Assembly: GCA_964017145.1 (NCBI GenBank)
Contig: OZ024851.1
Coordinates: forward strand, 1,736,001 to 1,800,000
Direction of reading: 5' to 3'
DNA from: Agrocybe praecox
Lineage: Eukaryota; Basidiomycota; Agaricomycetes; Agaricales; Agrocybaceae
Length of the DNA: 64,000 bases
The position numbers were made by a program, and so were the translations under genes. A model generated the notes under the pieces. It was not told the origin of the DNA and made no database searches. It worked only from the letters and a program-made list of their open reading frames with translations. Of the stretch, positions 20,790 to 31,974 are shown piece after piece. Each line of letters opens with the position of its first letter. Position 1 is the first letter of the stretch.

Positions 20790-22380
20790 TTTTTCCTTGA
20801 CGAGCCGAAGACGCACTCACCCCTTTCCGCCAGCACCATCACACCTCTGGATAGAATCCATCAACTCGAAGTTTACAATATCCTATGCCGTTTTTTGCTG
20901 TTATATCTTTACGATGTTCGTCGACGGACCCTTCGTCACTGGTATATGATATGTGAACAGACAAGTTATTCCAGAGATTTAATGATAAAAAATCGCCAGT
21001 ATATATTGAACAATATCTATGCAAGAAATACCCCGGCTTAAGTACACTATCATCCAGTCACGGACTCTGAGCGGGAAACGCACCTCTTTCTCTGGAACCT
21101 TTATGCCAACTTTAGTGCACCTCATCTATATCCATGGTTTTCAAGGCGAGTGGTCAACACAGTTCGCTCAGAGTGTTTCTATTGACAAAGTCGACGCTGC
21201 AGGGAATGATACGACATTCCAGGTGAGAATAAGAGAGAAAGAAACATCCATGACTAAGTGATCAATTGAGAAATGAAGACTTTCTTCCCGCTACCGCCAT
21301 CAGTCATTTCCCAAACATCTACAGGAACATTTAGAATCCATTATATCCGCAAACCTTGAGATAAAGATCCAGAGCAGCTTGTACCCTACGTACAAGAGAG
21401 TAAAACCTATATCTCACGCGACAAAGAACTTTTTAGAATGGTGAGTTATCAGGATGCGGGAAATCACTTCGATGAGCTGACGATAATCCTGTCGGATAGG
21501 TTATCTACTCGACCCCCAGGACCTGTTATACTTATGGGTCACTCCATGGGCGGTTTACTTGCCACTGATGCAGCAACTGACCCGTCAAATAATCCGGGAG
21601 GAAGACCGAAGCGTATCGTTGGCGTTGTAGCCTTCGACACTCCGTTTCTCGGCATGCATCCCCACGTAGTTGTCAGTGGAATTGCATCTTTTCTGCCCAA
21701 AGAAAGCGAGGAGAAGAAAAGAAAATCGGAAGGATCTATGAACCAGCATCCCGGTGTCAACGTTATTGAACAAGGGGTCACTGACGATTGGGAAGCATTC
21801 AAGAAGCAAACCAATAGTAAGTGAAATATTCTCCTAGCATTAATATGTTCTAACATCTTTCAGTACACGCTAGAAATTCCCCATATGCCTCTGAAGCGTC
21901 CAATCTCGGCGTCGTGCCTCAAATTCGTTCCCGCCCCTCATCTCCCTCCTTCAAGGATCGTGCCATGGCCTACATCTCCGCCGATGATCTAGTGGTCAAA
22001 TGGCTGCGCTAACACGCTGATGACCCCTTTTCTGCGGGGAAACGCTGGATAACAGAGAGGTTTCAATTCGGATCGTGTATGTTCGACCCTGGGGACCTGA
22101 AGCGTCGGAATTGGTGGGGGGCTGTGGGTCAGTTACTGTACCACAACGGTGCCGACAATCGAACAACGAATCCTAGCTGGCTCCAGCGACCACACCGCTG
22201 TGGGGGTGGGGCCTTCTTCTGCCGAAGACTTGCGCACAATAGATGCATCACCCAAGACTTTTGACAGAAATGAAGAAAAAATACCCGCTGTTGAGGTGGT
22301 GGGAGACGAAAATTCTCAAAAACAAGACGAAAAACGCATCGAGAAAGATGAAAAGGCACGAAAACAAGAGATTATCCGCG
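20790..22380 (+). pseudogene. Alpha/beta hydrolase, copy 2 (core kept, C-terminus lost)
   Basis: The start codon is intact at 21,103 (MPTLVHLIYIHGFQG, with the oxyanion-type HG). The first intron has a GC donor (CAAG|GCGAGT) and rejoins at NDTTFQ. Then follow HFPKHLQEHLES, a GHSMGG nucleophile elbow (Ser in GxSxG) at about 21,538-21,555 and AFDTPFLGMHP. The join near 21,436 does not keep frame with any acceptor that I can find, so a small indel is likely. The frame ends at a stop at 22,012, earlier than copy 1 implies, and homology ends at about 22,375 inside the Lys/Glu coiled coil. It resembles fungal DUF676/PGAP1-type lipid hydrolases. A truncated active enzyme cannot be excluded if the frame problem is an unusual intron. 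Confidence 0.6.
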
Positions 22381-23690
22381 TTACTCAATTCAAGAAAACA
22401 CCACTCATTTGATATGATGCGGTCGTTTCTTTTTATCTTGACATCTCTCGCGATTCCACCCACATTCGCTTATCGCCATCCGAGTTCTCACTGGTCTCAG
22501 CCCAATCATGTTTCGTCGCGTTCAGTACATATCACTCAATTTCCACCATCGATGCATACATCCGATGCCCATGCAGTTAAGCTAAAGCATGGGGCGTTGT
22601 CGAACAGAAGACAGCTAGAAAATCTTCTGAGAGGGTTGAGAATATATTTCTCCACCTAATAAACCTCAACGGTACGTTTCTCCACCCCTGACAATCGTTG
22701 TTATTTAACTGAAGCATCACCTAAGTGACGATATATTTTACTTAAGATCAATAGAAGATACAGTCTATATGTTCTCTCGAGATCTTTTGCGGGATCAAGT
22801 AGACGACGATGAGCTGGAGGACACGTGTAGAAAGCAAAAAAAAAAGTAAGTCACAAAATTTGCTTCTAGAATCTATCAAAACGACGCGCCGTGAAGTAGG
22901 GATATAGATGAAATATTGACCTTCGTAGAAACTAAGTTGGCTGGCCTCCAACCGAGGTACGCATGGATCTCATTTAGCGTATGCATACACACACTGATTA
23001 TACGTTTTGTGAAAACGTAGTGAACGAAATGCGATTGCCAACAATTTGGAAAACTTCTGGAGACGAACGACAGGCTCTGTAAGAACAAGTACAAAAAATA
23101 CATGGTCAACAGTAAAATAGTTTCCAATTTATACATGCAAATATTTATTTTTCGTGCCTTGAGTGTATTTTACCGTTAAATTCAAATATCTTGTACATCC
23201 CCCCTCAAAAATGCATAATCAAAGGAAGAGATTTGTCTCAGACAGCGAAGCAGCACAAAAAGAGCTATACGTCATACATTGATGATCAATACTTTTGCGA
23301 CGATGTGATCTCAGACCAGACAGAAACCAGACAAATCCAGAACTCGAGAATCTATATAACATTATTGAAGATGCCCTCCGAGTGCATCAAAAACTTCTTG
23401 GTCTCAAAGGGCGAACTGCAACGTTGGTTCTGGAGGCATCCCTGTGCCGAGTCGTACCGTTGTTCGAACCAGTGCGAGGAACCAAGCCGTCCTCGATGAG
23501 GCGGTTGAAATAGTAAAACTGGTCGTGGAAGTAGACTGACTCCATGATTATCAGGTGGGTCATCTCTTTTCTAGGACTTTAAACACTGGTGAGTCGTCGT
23601 GACATCCGAGATCAATTGATTGTTTAGCCTTGGTGACCTAGAGTCGTATATTGTTTATATATCATTGCGTATTTATCTCTTTTTCTCTTT
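22381..23690. other. Junction region with short unassigned fragments
   Basis: Three short pieces look protein-like but belong to no family I know. One at 22,414-22,659 (+) starts with a hydrophobic, signal-peptide-like MMRSFLFILTSLAIPP and stops after about 80 codons. Another at about 23,190-23,515 (+) reads NPELENLYNIIEDALRVHQ in one frame. The third is an AT-rich stretch at 22,740-23,180 without a clear frame. Splice-like signals exist, but no continuous gene could be built. Confidence 0.35.
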
Positions 23691-23895
23691 AAATGAGTCC
23701 AAATTGAAGCGGCACTGTTTGCGAGCAACGCCACACATCGTAATAAAGCTTACCCTAATGCCGAGCATGCTGAATTCAGTTATCACGTGTACTGTGTTTT
23801 AAAAACATTCTTTATGTAAGTACCTAAAATAGGCATCCCGCGACCACCTGACAGGCGCGTTCACAAAGGTTCGTTCTTCACCGGCACCATCATCC

Positions 23896-24520
23896 ATGGC
23901 CCCCACTTATCGGACACCTCAGATCGACCTAGCTGCTTTTTTAGCACAACAAAATGCTACGATTGACATCAAGGTCCACACCTGCGGAAATTCGACTCGC
24001 AATTTCCTCAAAGCCTTGACAAGCTACAAGAACAGGGCTATCGCTACCATCTCAGAACGTCGAAAACACCAGGCAGCGGAGAAGAAGAAAGCTTTGGAAC
24101 GGATATAGGCCGTTGAGGCGGAGACTAATTAATGCAAATTGAGGGGGATTGAGCTCGTTGCGCGTATGTCAAGTTACTTGTGATTCCCTGCCTCTCATCG
24201 AGCCTTTTGATCTAGAGCTGGAACGAGAGAAAGAAGAGAGGAAGGTGGCAGAACTAGAGGTTGCTGCTTTCAAACGTCAGCATACATCACTTAGAGATAA
24301 GTTTGCTTCCGTGGAGGCCGATATCGAAGAGTACCGGGCTTTGAGAGAGAATCTGTGGCGAGGTATGTAATAGGATAATGCCTTTGGGAACCGTTTCTGA
24401 CAATCGTTAAATAGAGAAGAACAAGGAAAGGACGATACCAAGCTCATTCAGCTCGCATATTTCTCCAGAAGCAAAGTCATGTGAAGAACGCCTGACCTGT
24501 ACTATTGAAGGAGCTTATCT
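23896..24520 (+). pseudogene. SPC25 truncated pseudogene, copy 2
   Basis: Second dead copy of the gene at 30,849. Exon 1 carries a nonsense change after KALERI (about 24,105) and a second one where the intact gene encodes SQCKLK (about 24,130). Exon 2 remains open (EREKEERKVAELEV), and the third exon breaks off at the same AIEG point as copy 1, fusing to a Y block through the same CTTATCTGACACCTCAATC bridge. No product containing the Spc24-binding domain is possible. The promoter with CACGTG at 23,784 is retained. Confidence 0.85.
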
Positions 24521-24524
24521 GACA

Positions 24525-26190
24525 CCTCAATCATTCGCATTCACGAAGACACATCTCTCCTCCCACCGTTTAGCGACTCTCAGGCCACCACGTGCACATT
24601 AAACGCAGACGCTGACGGTGGTACCATCGCGTTCCTCTTCACGCTTATCGCTTACTCTCGTCAAAACCATGATCACCCCAAACGTAAACAGGAACGCGAC
24701 GAGTGGTATCACAAACTGCCAGGTCTTCCCTCGTCGTCCTCATTCTCCTCCCACGAACAATCCACCTGTCCTCCTTCGCTCACCTCTCCTTTTCCCTCTC
24801 AATCATCTTCATCTCCACCATCCTGTTTCGCTTTCCGATCCTCTCCTTTTTCCCATCTGGCTCTCCATCAAACTCATTGTACTGTTCCGCTCCCACAAGT
24901 CTCAACGTCAACCACGAACCGCTCCAGGCTCTGCAAACGTGTGTTCACGTCGGCATGTTGCTCCCGCCTGTCCCTTATCGTCACTCTCGATTCGCGTCTG
25001 CGGCATTTTTTGGCTCTATTGTTTTGTTCGTCGTTATGCCGTTGAGTGCCCAAGAGTGTGGAACCATATGGGAGTTTGCCGCATTGGACACTTGACCTAG
25101 GGGGCTGGGCAGTGTTTGGGCTTGGGGGTGATTTATTCGGTGGTTGAGCGAACTTGGTCCCGGAGCTTTGTGGGTATGAGCTGAAGGGATAGTGAGGTTG
25201 GAAGGACGGGTTGAGGAGGCGGGTATTTTGGTCATTTTTGGGAGGAAGAGTCACGGTGGAGAGTGGTGCATCAACGTTTCAACTCATCTATGCTGGATGT
25301 TTAGGCTGGCGCCTTCAATTTGCACGCTACGTTTACCAACACCACCAATTAAAAGTATGAAAGATATCATGGCCCTCCTCTCTTTCTTCCCTGCGACAAC
25401 AAGTTGCGTAATAATACAACCCTGCCATGGGTCCCCTTCTCCTGCTCATAGCTCACTTCGAGGTTCGACTCTCGAACCTCTATCCCCAACATCACATTCA
25501 GGTTGAATACGAAAGCGTACGTTGATATATTCCAGTACCTCCTTTTCCCTACCTATCTCTCTCGTCCATACTACCATCAACGAGGTAATACCTATCATCA
25601 CCACCACCGCCAGGAGCATGAACACTAAGCGCGTCAATGCTCTTCCCCCACACCTTTCGAACATCAATTACGCGCGGAAACCCCAAGGCTCAAACACACC
25701 GTCTTTATGGCAAGCGTGGTTTTGGATCTATTGTACTTCTCAAAGTCAGAGAACTTGGCTTATGTTGACGGTACGTCTTCTGTCATATTCCCAAGTTGAA
25801 TTGTAATTCAAGTTTACATAGATAGGCGGGAAGATGAAAGACAGTCTTCGGTCGAGAATATCTGTTGTCGGCCATCCAAATTTTGACAGGATGTTCTGGG
25901 TGTTCTCGAGGTGTTTGGGTCTCGCGCGCTTTATTAGGCTGCGTGGGCGATGTTTGGTCTCTAAACCTCTGTTCTTTTGCTCTTGTTGCTGTCGCTCATC
26001 AGCTTCACCGCCATCACCATCTCCGGTTCCCCTCCCTTGTCTTCCATAGACACTTTATGCTCATGTTGAACGTTGACGCTCGTATATTAATCGCACCTCT
26101 TTATGACTGCCGTTTGCCTGCCTCTCGTCATAACACAAACTGTTTACTGATTTTCCGGGACGCATTGGCACTATTGCAGAAGCTAGCCTG
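24525..26190 (+). repeat. Y block, copy 3
   Basis: Homologous to 5431-6720 and 12,310-13,841. It has the longest surviving frame of the three: 130 codons at 24,703-25,095 with a hydrophobic start and the segment LPPVPYRHSRFASAAFFGS followed by a hydrophobic run. It may be the remnant of an exon of a membrane protein. It ends in an AT dinucleotide run at about 26,200 and leads into the 3' side of NACHT copy C. Confidence 0.6.
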
Positions 26191-26572
26191 AGGAAGGATT
26201 AATATATATATATATATGCGCATATACACTTGTTCAAATTTGGAATAGATATTTATTGGATGCACAAAACGACTTGAGCTCTAAGCTCTGAGCAATATTC
26301 TTTTTTTATGCGTCGCATTAACCTCACCATGGGTAATGTACTTACATAGTCTTGTAGTACTCAAATGCAAAGTAATGGCTCAATGGTAAATTCTCCCCTT
26401 TTTTGGCGGGGTATATGGGTTCAATTCTTGGTTAAGCCAAATTGTCAGATTGCAGAAATGATAAAATTAGCTGCTCGCGCGGGAGAAATAATTTATAAAA
26501 CCGCGCAAAATCAAAATAGCACTAGTCAAAATATAGTTTCTACTATCTAGCGGTTTCTATGATTTATGAGTT

Positions 26573-29067
26573 CTACGGGCCTGTGACTCGGTCCAGGTAA
26601 TTCTTCATCTCTTGATGTACGAGAGCTCCGCGCCTGGGAAATGTGTTCGTAAGTCGTCCGAAAGGGTTCTCCATTTCCTCTTTACATTGCCGAACAAGTG
26701 GTTCATAAAATCCAGCTCGAGGAAGGAAGAAGACTATATAGCCGAGAAGCAGAAAGCTCCGAGTTTTTCCACTGCCATCGTCTGAGGTGGTGTCGTTTAA
26801 TGTCCATTGGCCATTGTCAAAGGTCAGTGCGTCCAACATCCTATCTTCGTTCACGTAGTACCAAACATGTAAATCCTTCTTGAAGCAATGTAAGGCTGCC
26901 TCTGCATAGGCAGACGGACCTATAGCGTGTCTGTCTGACTGGTCTGAGTGCTGTAGAAAGCGCAAGAAATACCGCAAATAGTGAACTTTTCCGTCGTCGA
27001 GCGTGAAGGATTTAAAAAGATGGAGGCTATCATAATGATTCTTTGTCTTGTCGAAATGTGACAGTCTCTCGTCTGCCTTGCCGAATGTCAGTCCACTGTC
27101 AGAAGTGATTGGTATACACATGTCTTTCCCCAGGTGACATGCGGCACATAAGAACAGGCTCCACCTGTCGTCCTTATAATAGTGCGGTAGCTGGTTCAAA
27201 AATACCTGTTCCACATATTCTTGATGCTTTTTCGCTATTACAGCCCAGCGTTCATCCAGAGAGGCCTGCGCGGAATATTAAGCACTTTAATATCAAATGA
27301 AGATTTCTTCCTCACCATGCGTGCACAGAATGGAAGCCAGAACCAAAATACAAATTTTCGGAAGTCCATAAAAGGCACATCACCGCGGCTCCTGTGGATA
27401 TCTATTTCCCCCAATATAGCGTCCAAAAATGAAACCTCGTCAGCAATATTGATTAGCGAAGTTGAGCTCTGGCAATGTGGAAGTTCCCTTCTAATGAAGT
27501 CTGCAAAGGTGCCAACTTGATGGTACTCAGGATCTGTGAGAATTTAGTTTGAGATGTTCAACAATTTCTGGGAACACTCTTACCTTTGATCATGTATTGA
27601 ATTATATCTGCAATATGCTCTGATCTGTAGGCATCGATGTCAAGGAAATAGTCTCTGGACCTCATGGGGTCAAGGAAGAAGTCATGAAGTGAAGTGTGTA
27701 GGATTTTCACAACCTCTATTTCCCTCTGCAGCAGCAGAGAGAAAACCTTCTCAATAGAGACAATGGACCTAAGATCACAGACCAAAATCTCGAGCTCCCC
27801 TGGTTCCAACGACATAAATGAAGATATGTCGAATTCATTGATATCATTGAATATGCGATGTGAGATGATCCTAAACATATATAAAACGCGCGTTCGGTCT
27901 GCGGCAGACTCCAGGACCATTCTATATAGCGCATCAAGTTGCGTAAAGGGCGAGTCGCCTTGCGCTGGTCGTAGATTATTCACAGCATCAAGCCGGTGAT
28001 CGGGCCGATGCCTGGTGGATTGGCAATAGCGAAGTACTGTTGCTGCATAAATGAATTGCCCGGACGACTTTCTGACAATTTCTTCCCGAATTTCGTCGGA
28101 TGGCCAAGAAGCAGGGATTAGGTGTTTAAATGGATGGTTCTTTTTGATTTCCTCAAACCCGTCTCTGAGAAATGTGCGAATGTCGTTGTCAGGATGGAAT
28201 TTGTCGTCAAGGTAAAGTCGTGAAAATAGTTCTGTCATTTCGTTCGACCTAAATGCCAGATTTATCTCATGTTCAGGACGACTGGCAATGAGGAAGAGAA
28301 TGGGTAGTTTGAATGTTCGAATTGCGTCTGCTATCATGCGCAGAATCCTAGCCTGCAAAACCCCGTCACCGCATTCGTCGAGACCGTCTATGACGATGAC
28401 CCGCCAGTAACCCAAAGGTGATAAAATTCCTGAAGAGCAAACATATCGAAGGGGCGCCATGACTAGGTGGGTAAACTGATCTTCCAATCCCTTCGTCAAA
28501 ATCAAGGGGTCTGCCTCAATCGCAGAGAGTATCTTGCTTTGAGTAGCCGGGATTTTATGATAGATCTGGTATGCAATGGTTGCTACGAACCCGGCTGCGT
28601 GGTTCCTCGTTCCATCGGATCTCCAGAAAATGAAAGTCGCGAGAACGAGCGCGTTGAGAAGACACATTTCGATAAATGACTTTGTGATGGCTGATTTTCC
28701 TGCTCCTGCAGCGCCGGTCAGCCACATGATGTATTTGTCCTGAGTTTCCCTGTCGCAACGTTGGGCCCAGTTCACGATCTTCTTCAGGACGGCTTGACGG
28801 CTATTCGGATGGCATTTTGGGCGGTCGAACTCGGCATCCGAATCGTGCAAAGCGTTTGGTGCTGTAGCCTGCCTCAGGATGTCGAATGACCCTAGTACAG
28901 ATAGTTAGAATCTAGATCCCTGTGATAGCATGTACCTTGAATCTTTATTACTCACATTTTCGTCCGTCACTTGCCCCATTATGTTGGTTAAATGTACCGC
29001 CGGCCACGAAAATGTTTTGGCCAGATATAAGGTGATTATTGGTGATAACACGCTGATTGTCGTCCAT
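26573..29067 (-). CDS. NACHT-domain STAND NTPase, copy C
   Basis: Third NACHT paralogue, with the same four-exon layout. It starts at the ATG at 29,067 (MDDNQRV), and the NACHT exon ends near 27,588. Walker A GAAGAGKSAI, Walker B VIVIDGLDECGD, FLIASRPE and SGQFIYAATVLRYC are all present. Relative to copies A and B the differences cluster in the segment just before Walker B (about 28,400-28,460 reads PLRYVCSSGILSPLGYWR) and in the C-terminal region (WYYVNEDRMLDAL). Upstream and downstream flanks match copy A for hundreds of bases, so A and C look like the most recent duplicates in their promoters. The encoded protein is probably functional and its trigger is unknown. Confidence 0.85.
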
Positions 29068-29389
29068 CCCTACTGCGAACGCAAGATTCGAGAGAAAAGC
29101 AACAAGTCGGATCCTGGATGCTCGCCGATGAGGGAAAGAACACAGTAAGTCGCGGCAGCCGTCATTCAAAACCTCGAAACCCTATATATACATGAAAGCC
29201 ATGCATTGGCCACGCAGCATATCTTCACTGGCCGAAGGGTCTCAAAGCTGTTCGTTGACATAGCCTTTATGTGAGGTGGTGTGTTGTATATTTGGATACC
29301 CATTACTCTCTATGGCGCCATTTAATAGTGGAGGAATACAGCCAGAGCATGAATACCACAGCCATGAGAATGTGTTACTTATAAAAAAC

Positions 29390-30110
29390 TGCTGAGGTGA
29401 TGGGAAAAAGCCGGTCCCAGTTAGTTGACGAAGGAGTCGGTGTTGCTAAATTTAGAACACGAAGCTCCGACAGGAGACGGCACGATATCGGCTGTGGTTT
29501 ACTTTCTGGTTCACGCATCACTTTTGCTTGCCAATTCTTTCTCATCATTCTAGCTATGCACATATGTGCTCTTTGAGGCGGACCCATACTGGTGTTCAAT
29601 TCATACACACTTTCAAGATTCTCCACGCTCTTAGTGACCAATAAGTACTATAATGTGAGTTAGCATTTGCCGTTTCCGTTCCACATCTTTTACTCCCTTT
29701 CCTCCTTTGCACCGTTCTCCTTTGTTACTTCAAGAAATTCGCTGACAATCTCCACTTAAACAGGTCATTTTGTCCCACATCGGACTTTCGAACGTCAACT
29801 ACGCGCTCCCCAAAGTGACGAACTCCAATGCTCCGTCCGCATGGTCATCGTAGTTGACAATGTGTTGTAGCTGTCAGCAAATTTCGCTTATCCTGCTGGT
29901 AAATCTTTTCATTTCTTGCATTTGAATTGAAATGAATACGTTTTGCAATGATAGGCGCGAAGATGGAAGCAATTACAGGAAGTCTTCGAGATTTGCTGCG
30001 GGTGGTTGGGATTGGGCAGTGTTTTAGGTTGGGCGTTTGACTGGGTTGCGTGAGCAAAGGAGGTTGAGGAGGACCACCCTTACGCTATCTTTATTCGCAG
30101 TTCTTCCTCC
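29390..30110 (+). repeat. Z block, copy 3
   Basis: Homologous to the first part of the Z blocks at 10,140 and 18,371, immediately upstream of NACHT copy C and continuous with the copy that begins at 2880. It carries the same GACAGGAGACGGCACGA, CACATATG and TTGCGTGAGCAAA landmarks. Similarity stops at about 30,075-30,110. Confidence 0.6.
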
Positions 30111-30640
30111 CCCGCTTCTTTCTATCCCTCTTTTCCTATATGGAATCCCCACCATTCTCGTCGAGACGTCTCTGGACCTGCTCTATTAAAATGTCACATT
30201 CCCATTCCCCTCGAATCCACCCTCTTATTCCATCTCATACCCTTGTCCCCCCCTCTCATTTCCACTCTTTTATCTCATTGTCACTTCACACTTACAGCTG
30301 TCGACGCGTTTCTCTTGTCTTCTTGCTTTCTTTTTCTCCTCCAGTTCATTCGTCACACCTCAAAACTTCCACTTTTTATGTATTCTTTTACCTTTACTCA
30401 TTATTTGTCTTCGATTTCGACCCTACTTCTAACCCGAGAAAAGCGATGTTCAGATATTCGTTGTGAACTGGTGAACGGGTGAACGCAACGCTTGATTGTC
30501 CCAGTACGATAACGTAGGCTATGTTTGGAAAATACTAATGAAGCCAAATGTACTTAGGTATGCATGCATTGACTAGATGTTTCTGTGTCCAGGCGTCTCC
30601 CGTAGGGAAATTCAATGGGAATGTATTCATTTATTATTGT
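30111..30640. other. CT-rich spacer upstream of intact SPC25
   Basis: No gene supported. The plus strand is strongly pyrimidine-rich (many TCTC/CCTC runs), which often marks the core promoter or leader region of fungal genes. The overlapping Ser/Phe/Leu-rich frames here are compositional. Confidence 0.3.
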
Positions 30641-30734
30641 CTTTTTCTCTTTCAATTGAACCGGCACTGTTTGCGGGTAACGCCACACATCGTAATAAAG
30701 CTTACCCCATTTGCCCAATGCTGAATTCAGTTAT

Positions 30735-30740
30735 CACGTG
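30735..30740 (+). promoter_or_regulatory. CACGTG box upstream of intact SPC25
   Basis: CACGTG lies 109-114 bases before the SPC25 ATG, in an upstream segment (about 30,650-30,848) that is shared with both truncated copies. Confidence 0.4.
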
Positions 30741-30848
30741 TGCTGTGTTTAAAAACATTCTTATGTAAGTGACTAAAAATAGGCAGTCCGCGACCACCTG
30801 ACGGGCGCGTTCACCAAGGTTCGTTCCTCACCATCACCACCGTCATCC

Positions 30849-31806
30849 ATGGCCCCCACGTATAGGACACCTCAGATTGACCTAGCTGCTCTTTTAGCAC
30901 AACAAAATGCTACGATCGACATTAAAGTCTACACCTACGAAAATTCGACTCGCAATTTCCTCAAGGCCTTGACGAGCTACAAGAACAGGGCTATCGCTAC
31001 CATCTCAGAACGTCGAAAACATCAGGCAGCTGAGAAGAAGAAAGCTCTGGAACGGATACAGGCTGTTGAGTCCGAGACGAGTCAATGCAAATTGAAGGAG
31101 ATTGAGCTCGTCGCGCGTATGTCAGGTTACTTATAATTTCCTGCCTCTCATCGAGTCTTTTGATCTAGAGCTGGAACGAGAGAAAGAAGAGAGGAAGGCG
31201 GCAGAGCTGGAGGTTGCTGCATTCAAACGTCAACATACATCACTTAGGGATAAGGTCGCTTCTGTGGAGGCCGATATCGAACAGTACCGGGCTCTGAGAG
31301 AGAATCTGTGGCGAGGTATGTCAGAGGATAATGCCTTTGGGAAACCATTGCTGACAATCGTTACATAGAGAAGAACAAGGAAAGGACTATACTAAGCTCA
31401 TTCAGCTCGCATATTTCCCCGGAAGCAAAGTCATGTGAAGAACGCCTGGCCTGTGCTATTGAAGGAGTCGAAAAAGATCGGCTGCTAATTCGGTTCTCGC
31501 GTCTCGATCCTATGGATGAGGACAAAGAAGCGAGTTTTGTTATCGACATCGCGACGGATACTTACAAAGGTAAGCTCCAAAACCCATCATTTGCCGGGTA
31601 ATGTTAATCCAGGTATAGTGATAACGTCGTCTCCTACCCTCCCTTCTATGCCTATCCTTGTGAATACTCTCAATGATAACCGGGACATATATGCCTTTAT
31701 TCGTGACGTACGCGTAGCGTACGAACATTTGGTGAGAAAATATTCTCTTGTTGCCTGCGCAAGTCAGCTCATTCGCTCGCTTCAGCTTGACAAAACCACG
31801 AAATGA
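30849..31806 (+). CDS. SPC25: Kinetochore protein Spc25 (intact copy)
   Basis: Subunit of the Ndc80 complex, which couples kinetochores to spindle microtubules; Spc25 pairs with Spc24 on the centromere side. Four exons (30,849-31,116; 31,169-31,315; 31,369-31,569; 31,613-31,806) give 269 residues. An N-terminal coiled coil (EREKEERKAAELEV, KVASVEADIEQYRALREN) precedes the C-terminal RWD-like globular domain, recognised from RFSRLDPMDEDKEASFVIDI, PTLPSMPILVNTLND and IYAFIRDVRVAYEHLV. The frame is continuous only if the first intron ends at the CTAG at 31,168. It is the only full-length one of three copies here and sits at the right edge of the duplicated array. It converges on ECO1, with 168 bases between the stops. 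Confidence 0.9.
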
Positions 31807-31974
31807 AGAGCTGCCCGCATCTGTATACTCTATGTTGTAGTTTTAAATGTATCTATCCTAATTTGTTACAAGACTTATGTGGTCAAGAGTCTGTTGAACT
31901 TTTTGTGAAATTTGTGCATGGTGAATTACGATACATTAATCTGACGAGAAAGAATAAAGATAAAATGAAGCATA

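Noticed and set aside
1..31800. LTR retrotransposon or TIR transposon as the explanation for the repeats
   Set aside because: I found no reverse transcriptase, integrase or transposase frame and no terminal repeats flanking the blocks; the repeats include host genes with introns and promoters.
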